NCBI RefSeq assembly: GCF_028610675.1
Contig: NZ_JAQQWS010000001.1
Span: 1,054,001 to 1,118,000, forward strand
Reading direction: 5' to 3'
DNA: 64,000 bases
From: Alkalihalobacillus pseudalcaliphilus
GTDB lineage: Bacteria > Bacillota > Bacilli > Bacillales > Bacillaceae_D
In this document: piece after piece, positions 60,132 through 64,000 of the stretch
Layout of the letters: every line of letters starts with the position of its first letter
Position numbering within the stretch: position 1 is the stretch's first letter
The notes under the pieces: generated by a model
Databases searched by the model: none
Seen by the model: the letters and a program-made list of their open reading frames with translations, nothing else
Told to the model about the DNA's origin: nothing
Position numbers and translations under genes: made by a program

Positions 60132-61190
60132 CTACTTTTTAGCTGTATGTTTTTTGATCGCAGGAATGATCTCTGAACCAATTAAATCAATATTTTTCAT
60201 GATTTGTGGAAACGGAACTCCACCAAAGTCTAACTGACCAATATATCGCTGATTACCGAATAATTCGTGTTGATAGAGAATTTTTTCGATTATTTGTTGG
60301 GGGCTCCCTACATTAACAACACTACGCACGTCCGCACTTTGTGCAAATTCCTGCTTTGGAAAACCTCTACCATTCGTCTTTTTCATTCCTTCATTTATAT
60401 AAGGATAATATTCCTGTTGTGCTTGCTGTGTGGTCTCTGCAGTATAAAAGAAACCTGCCGTTGATATAGGAAGCTTTGAAACGTTATGTCCTCTTGAAGC
60501 CGCCGCCTCACGATATGCATCAATTGTTTGTTTAAAATAAGTTGCCGCTCCACCTAAATGAGCAAGGAAAATTGGTACTCCGGCATAACCTGCCTTCATT
60601 GCACTCGCAGGAGTTCCACCTACACCACGCCAAATCGGTAATAGATTATTGATGGCACGGGGAATGACCTCTGCACCCTTTAGTGGCGCTCGAAAATTTC
60701 CTTGCCAATTGACACGGCTTTCTCGATTGATCTTTTGTAACAGCTCAAATTTTTCTTCAAATAACTCCTCGTAATTATTCAAACTATATCCTAATAATTC
60801 ATATAAACCGATTCTAGATGCTCTTCCGGCAACGATTTCTGCCCTCCCATTTGAAATCAGGTCAATCGTTGCAAAGTCTTCATAGACACGAACTGGATCT
60901 AATGTACTCACAATCGTTGAAGTGCTCGCAATTTTTATCTTTTCCGTTGCTTGAGCGATAGCTGCTAAAACAACCGAGTGAGCCTGTGTAACGAAATATT
61001 CTTGATGGCTTTCTCCAATACCAATAAAATCAATTCCAGCTTGCTCAGCTAACTTACTCATTTCAATAATTTCTTCTAATCGTTGCTTTGCTGAAACTCG
61101 TTCATTGGTATGCGGGTTCGGAAGATGATCTCCTAGAGTATAAAGTCCGAATTCTAACCCGTTCTCAGGAGTAATACGAAATTCATTCAT
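60132..61190 (-). CDS. Luciferase-like FMN-dependent monooxygenase
   Basis: A 352-residue TIM-barrel flavin monooxygenase of the LLM class. It has FGLYTLGDHLP at the start, GIGESHQEYF, then STIVSTLDPVRVYEDFATIDLISNG (a classic LLM block, here split), and AEIVAGRAS. Family members oxidise sulfonates, aldehydes, alkanes or aromatic substrates with O2 and reduced FMN. The paired FMN reductase and the divergent HxlR regulator suggest a detoxification module. The substrate is unknown. Confidence 0.88.
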   Translation of the reverse strand: MNEFRITPENGLEFGLYTLGDHLPNPHTNERVSAKQRLEEIIEMSKLAEQAGIDFIGIGESHQEYFVTQAHSVVLAAIAQATEKIKIASTSTIVSTLDPVRVYEDFATIDLISNGRAEIVAGRASRIGLYELLGYSLNNYEELFEEKFELLQKINRESRVNWQGNFRAPLKGAEVIPRAINNLLPIWRGVGGTPASAMKAGYAGVPIFLAHLGGAATYFKQTIDAYREAAASRGHNVSKLPISTAGFFYTAETTQQAQQEYYPYINEGMKKTNGRGFPKQEFAQSADVRSVVNVGSPQQIIEKILYQHELFGNQRYIGQLDFGGVPFPQIMKNIDLIGSEIIPAIKKHTAKK

Positions 61191-61282
61191 CGAAAAACAA
61201 CCTTTCTTTTCTGTTGTACTTCTCTTCTTTTTTGTTTAAAATAGCTTATTATTAGTATGAATGCTACCCGTATATTTGTTAA

Positions 61283-61320
61283 GTACGCACTTTGATGTGC
61301 GGTAGTATACAAAAAGGTAC
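61283..61320. promoter_or_regulatory. Candidate HxlR operator region
   Basis: Two dyads lie between the divergent genes: TACGCAC (61284-61290) with GTGCGGTA (61297-61304), and AGTA-N10-TACT (about 61303-61320). The TACT/AGTA spacing is like YodB-type sites. Confidence 0.5.
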
Positions 61321-61335
61321 TATGGAGGTAATCCT

Positions 61336-61686
61336 TTGAAACTAGAACCTAATTTATGTAAAGTGGAAGACGCATTAAACATTATTGTTGGAAAATGGAA
61401 GCCTATAATACTCCTGCATTTATTAAAAGAAGGAACACAACGCTTCAGCGAGTTACAAAAGCATTTACCTGGTATTACGCAAAGGATGTTAACGAAACAA
61501 CTGAGAGAGCTTGAGGACGAGGAGATTATTACGCGGAAAGTATACGCACAGGTTCCACCTAAAGTTGAGTATACCCTCTCCGAATACGGTCAAACACTAC
61601 AGCCTATTTTAGAAGCCATGCATGAATGGGGAACAAAACATAACGCTAGGAAGAAAAAGAATTCACTGAGCAGCTCTTTTGAATAG
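61336..61686 (+). CDS. HxlR family regulator, YodB-like
   Basis: A 116-residue winged-helix regulator. NLCKVEDALNIIVGKWKPIILLHLL is the HxlR start with the redox-sensing Cys8, followed by PGITQRMLTKQLRELE (recognition helix). Bacillus YodB and CatR use this Cys to sense quinones and diamide. It is divergent from the flavin monooxygenase operon and probably represses it. The start is TTG behind GGAGGTAAT. Confidence 0.87.
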   Translation: MKLEPNLCKVEDALNIIVGKWKPIILLHLLKEGTQRFSELQKHLPGITQRMLTKQLRELEDEEIITRKVYAQVPPKVEYTLSEYGQTLQPILEAMHEWGTKHNARKKKNSLSSSFE

Positions 61687-61689
61687 GCA

Positions 61690-61722
61690 AAAAAAGACCG
61701 TGGAAGCCACGGTCTTTTTTTA
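61690..61722. terminator. Bidirectional terminator between the hxlR-type gene and sigK
   Basis: AAAAGACCGTG pairs with CACGGTCTTTT, with A- and T-runs on both sides. Confidence 0.9.
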
Positions 61723-61737
61723 CTTAACTTTATCATG

Positions 61738-62445
61738 CTATCCTATTCCTTGACTCTTCTTATAAAACTCATGAAAGAGCTTCATTAACGCCCTTTTTTC
61801 AATCCGTGACACATAACTTCTAGATATACCTAAGTCTTTTGCGATTTCTCTTTGGGTTCTTTCTTCTTCTAAATCAAGACCAAAGCGACCAACAATGACC
61901 TCTTTTTCCCGTCCATCTAAAACATGGATAAATTCATAGATCTGCTTTTTCTCCATTTTTGTTTGAATCACATCTGCAATATCATCGCTTTCTTCTTTTA
62001 ACACATCGATTAAGCTAATTTCATTGCCTTCTTTATCCGTTCCAATTGGATCATGTAAAGAGACATCCTTTTTCACCTTTTTTAGGGCTCGTAAATGCAT
62101 GAGGATTTCATTTTCGATACATCTCGCTGCATAGGTTGCGAGCTTTGTACCTTTTCCATCAGAAAAGCTTTCTATCGCTTTGATTAATCCAATTGTACCG
62201 ATAGATATTAAGTCTTCCGTGTCCTCTCTTGTATTCTCAAACTTTTTAACAATATGTGCAACGAGTCGTAAATTATGCTCAATTAGTTTATTTCTGGCTT
62301 CCTCATCTCCTTGCTGCATGAGGGCTAAGTATTTTTTTTCTTCATCCTTTTTTAATGGCTGTGGAAAGGCATTATTTTTCACATAAGAGACAAACACAAT
62401 CACTTCTTTTACGAAGTATGAAACAGCAGCTAATAAACTCGACAC
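61738..62445 (-). CDS. sigK: Mother-cell sporulation sigma factor SigK, uninterrupted
   Basis: A 235-residue late mother-cell sigma factor. It has an N-terminal prosequence (about 1-20, SSLLAAVSYFVKEVIVFVS) cleaved in B. subtilis by SpoIVFB, then region 2 (NLRLVAHIVKKFENT and EDLISIGTIGLIKAIESF), region 3 and region 4 (GREKEVIVGRFGL and ISRSYVSRIEKRA). In B. subtilis the gene is split by the skin element; here it is continuous. The start is GTG behind GGAGGTGAG. It directs coat and mother-cell lysis genes. Confidence 0.95.
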   Translation of the reverse strand: MSSLLAAVSYFVKEVIVFVSYVKNNAFPQPLKKDEEKKYLALMQQGDEEARNKLIEHNLRLVAHIVKKFENTREDTEDLISIGTIGLIKAIESFSDGKGTKLATYAARCIENEILMHLRALKKVKKDVSLHDPIGTDKEGNEISLIDVLKEESDDIADVIQTKMEKKQIYEFIHVLDGREKEVIVGRFGLDLEEERTQREIAKDLGISRSYVSRIEKRALMKLFHEFYKKSQGIG

Positions 62446-62543
62446 AGACTCACCTCCAACATTTCATTACTACATGTGTATGAAAAGCTAGGCTCGCCTG
62501 TGTCTGTACCTATTATTTTCTTTTATATTTCGATTATTGTTCA

Positions 62544-62858
62544 TTAAGATACGGCTTTTAATCCCGTTACACCAATGACGATAATGATCAAACTAATAAT
62601 TCTTGCCGAACTTTTTGATTCATGAAAAAACAACATATTAACTAGTACCGCGGCGGCTGTTCCAATTCCAATCCAAACGGCATAAGCAATACTTATTTGT
62701 ATATATTGGAACGACAAATAAAGTAAAATAAAGGATAGTCCAAAACCACCAATAAAAATTAGAAGGTTCAAAAAATTTTTCTTCTGACTAAACTTTTTCA
62801 ATCCAATTACTCCAACCACTTCAAATAGTGCTGACACAAAAACATAAATCCAACCCAT
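62544..62858 (-). CDS. SMR family transporter subunit (second of a pair)
   Basis: A 104-residue small multidrug resistance protein with four spans. The essential membrane Glu is in FVSALFEVVGVIGLK (about 13), and AYAVWIGIGTA is the SMR signature in span 3. It follows the other SMR gene by 2 bases, so they probably form a heterodimeric proton-coupled exporter, as YkkCD or EbrAB do. The order TetR-SMR-SMR matches B. subtilis yvdT-yvdS-yvdR. Confidence 0.9.
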   Translation of the reverse strand: MGWIYVFVSALFEVVGVIGLKKFSQKKNFLNLLIFIGGFGLSFILLYLSFQYIQISIAYAVWIGIGTAAAVLVNMLFFHESKSSARIISLIIIVIGVTGLKAVS

Positions 62859-62860
62859 GA

Positions 62861-63208
62861 CTACGCCACCTCTCCTTTTTCTGCCTTACTTTCGTGATTA
62901 TCAGCAAGCTTTAGCGTGATAACACCTACGACGAGTAAGCCAATAAATACAACTTTTGATACGCTTAAAAATCCATTAAATATAAAAATATCCATTAATG
63001 CTGTTCCAACTGTACCTGCTGCTGCAAAAATTGCATAAACAGTGCCTGTAGGTAAAGTCTCACAAGCTTTTGCAAGAAAGTAAAAATCAACTAATATAAT
63101 CAATATCACTAAAGCCCAATGCCACCACGTATGAGCGACATTAAACCCAAAAACCCATAACAATTCTAAAACACATGTTATTACGACATAAATCCATGCT
63201 CTATTCAT
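62861..63208 (-). CDS. SMR family transporter subunit (first of a pair)
   Basis: A 115-residue four-span SMR protein. The membrane Glu lies in ITCVLELLWVFGFN, and the signature TVYAIFAAAGTVGTAL lies in span 3. A short basic/acidic tail follows. AAGGAG precedes ATG 63208. The upstream DNA holds a TetR-type palindrome (63244-63260), so the pair is probably repressed by the adjacent TetR. The substrate, often quaternary ammonium compounds or guanidinium-like cations in this family, is not known here. Confidence 0.9.
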   Translation of the reverse strand: MNRAWIYVVITCVLELLWVFGFNVAHTWWHWALVILIILVDFYFLAKACETLPTGTVYAIFAAAGTVGTALMDIFIFNGFLSVSKVVFIGLLVVGVITLKLADNHESKAEKGEVA

Positions 63209-63243
63209 AAAATAAACTCCTTTATTATTAATTTAGATAAATA

Positions 63244-63260
63244 TGACTGAATTTCATTCA
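63244..63260 (-). promoter_or_regulatory. TetR operator in front of the SMR pair
   Basis: TGACTGAATTTCATTCA, one mismatch from the perfect 17-bp palindrome at 63923-63939. Confidence 0.7.
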
Positions 63261-63276
63261 TTTTTATTCCGAAGTT

Positions 63277-63313
63277 TAAGCATACCGGTTCTATTAGTGT
63301 CTGGTATGCTTAT
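63277..63313 (-). terminator. Hairpin between the tetR-type and SMR genes
   Basis: GCATACC pairs with GGTATGC across a 16-base loop region. The T-run is weak, so it may only partly terminate. Confidence 0.4.
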
Positions 63314-63345
63314 CGGTTAGCTCTCACTCTATTATTCATTGTTAT

Positions 63346-63900
63346 TTAAACCTGTAACCCTGCTGCCATAAATTTCATTAACGATTGCTTTCTACTCTCT
63401 TCATTCTCCGTACCTAGCTCATCAAATAAATAGACTTGCTCTGCAGTTGATTCAATTAAACCGACTAACATCTTTGCTACATGCTTCACGTCTATCGTCT
63501 GAATAGAGATGTGTTGATTTAAGAATTGTTCAAACCACAAATAGACGGAGCTATACATATTCTCCCACTCTTTCACATGCTGCGTTTGTGTAAGTCCTGC
63601 ATAAATGAGTGTAAAAGTTTCTTTATCCTCTCGGGTTATGGAAAAGAAAACATCCACGATTTGTTCAAGCTGCTCATTCATTGTTTCCTTTAGAGTAAGT
63701 GCTTGTAAACCCGCTTCAATTTTGGAAATCATAACTTCAGCGATAGCAGGCATAACCGCTAATTTGGTCGAAAAATAAAGATAGAAGGTACCTTGACCAA
63801 TCCCAGCCTCTTTCGCAATATCAGATATTTTGGTTTTTTCCATTCCTTTTTCTGTTAATACTTTTATAGCTGCTTCAATAATCTTGTCACGTTTCTCCAA
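63346..63900 (-). CDS. TetR family regulator of the SMR pair
   Basis: A 184-residue TetR repressor. The helix-turn-helix is KTKISDIAKEAGIGQGTFYLYF, split over residues 23-44. It is followed by an alpha-helical ligand domain with YAGLTQTQHVKEW. The start is TTG behind GCGGTGAG. The palindrome in front of its own gene recurs before the SMR pair, so it likely controls both. It corresponds in position to B. subtilis yvdT. Confidence 0.88.
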   Translation of the reverse strand: MEKRDKIIEAAIKVLTEKGMEKTKISDIAKEAGIGQGTFYLYFSTKLAVMPAIAEVMISKIEAGLQALTLKETMNEQLEQIVDVFFSITREDKETFTLIYAGLTQTQHVKEWENMYSSVYLWFEQFLNQHISIQTIDVKHVAKMLVGLIESTAEQVYLFDELGTENEESRKQSLMKFMAAGLQV

Positions 63901-63922
63901 TTTAACTCACCGCTCTCTCTAA

Positions 63923-63939
63923 TGAATGAATTTCATTCA
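63923..63939 (-). promoter_or_regulatory. TetR operator in front of the tetR-type gene
   Basis: A perfect 8-1-8 palindrome with arms TGAATGAA and TTCATTCA, 23 bases before the start. A near-identical copy is at 63244-63260. Confidence 0.75.
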
Positions 63940-64000
63940 GTTTTGCTGATAAACTAACTATATCTGAACTGCTATGAGTTGTCAACTTATTATGTTTGTT

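Overview
The window looks like chromosome from an endospore-forming, probably alkaliphilic member of the Bacillaceae. It is AT-rich, uses strong AGGAGG-type ribosome binding sites and many TTG/GTG starts, and carries sporulation genes (yunB and an uninterrupted sigK). It also has a high-alkaline type subtilisin, RsbR-like stressosome paralogs, and cad, sdpRI and TetR-SMR modules of Bacillus type. There is no prophage, insertion sequence, CRISPR array, tRNA or rRNA gene. Two runs of exactly 100 N (89-188, 14838-14937) are placeholder assembly gaps, and both fall inside tandem repeat arrays.

Layout. 1-5660: a 53-bp repeat array, a GNAT, small proteins, an amidohydrolase-Nudix pair, another Nudix and ddl. 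5661-6590: a gene-free, hairpin-rich mosaic of dispersed repeats. 6591-14516: four class I methyltransferases, a peptidase E, a chemoreceptor with a SigD-like promoter and a GAF-STAS protein. 14554-15316: a 51-bp repeat array. 15330-23278: small housekeeping and accessory genes (ATPase, GNATs, Nudix, beta-lactamase-like hydrolase, PlsC, SMP-30). 23508-24132: a second repeat mosaic. 24245-38960: a gene-decay zone rich in GNATs, lipoproteins and pseudogenes, with a type I toxin-antitoxin candidate (32.2-32.4 kb), a T-box leader in front of a GNAT, and an orphan sdpRI pair. 39044-45077: an RtcB operon, an RsbR paralog and a PanE/NlpC-like pair. 45244-54310: yunB, subtilisin, OsmC, cadCA, a TetR-MATE operon and a MerR gene with a damaged start. 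54399-63900: CorC-like and AAA proteins, a CDF exporter, VanZ, a flavin monooxygenase pair with an HxlR regulator, sigK and a TetR-SMR operon.

The most unusual content is intergenic. A dispersed element of about 215 bp (R1; copies near 346-563, 5976-6141 and 58145-58345, plus fragments) has hairpins whose stems differ between copies but stay paired, so a structure is being conserved. A second hairpin family (R2) shows the same behaviour. Four tandem arrays all have a period of 51-56 bp, and in two of them each unit holds an inverted repeat. Other points worth a check are a perfect hairpin lying exactly between a Shine-Dalgarno sequence and a TTG start, a probable ATT start codon, and an RtcB-kinase operon.

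Gene starts were chosen from ribosome binding sites. Several differ from the longest open frame. Functions rest on motif recognition by eye; no database search was run.
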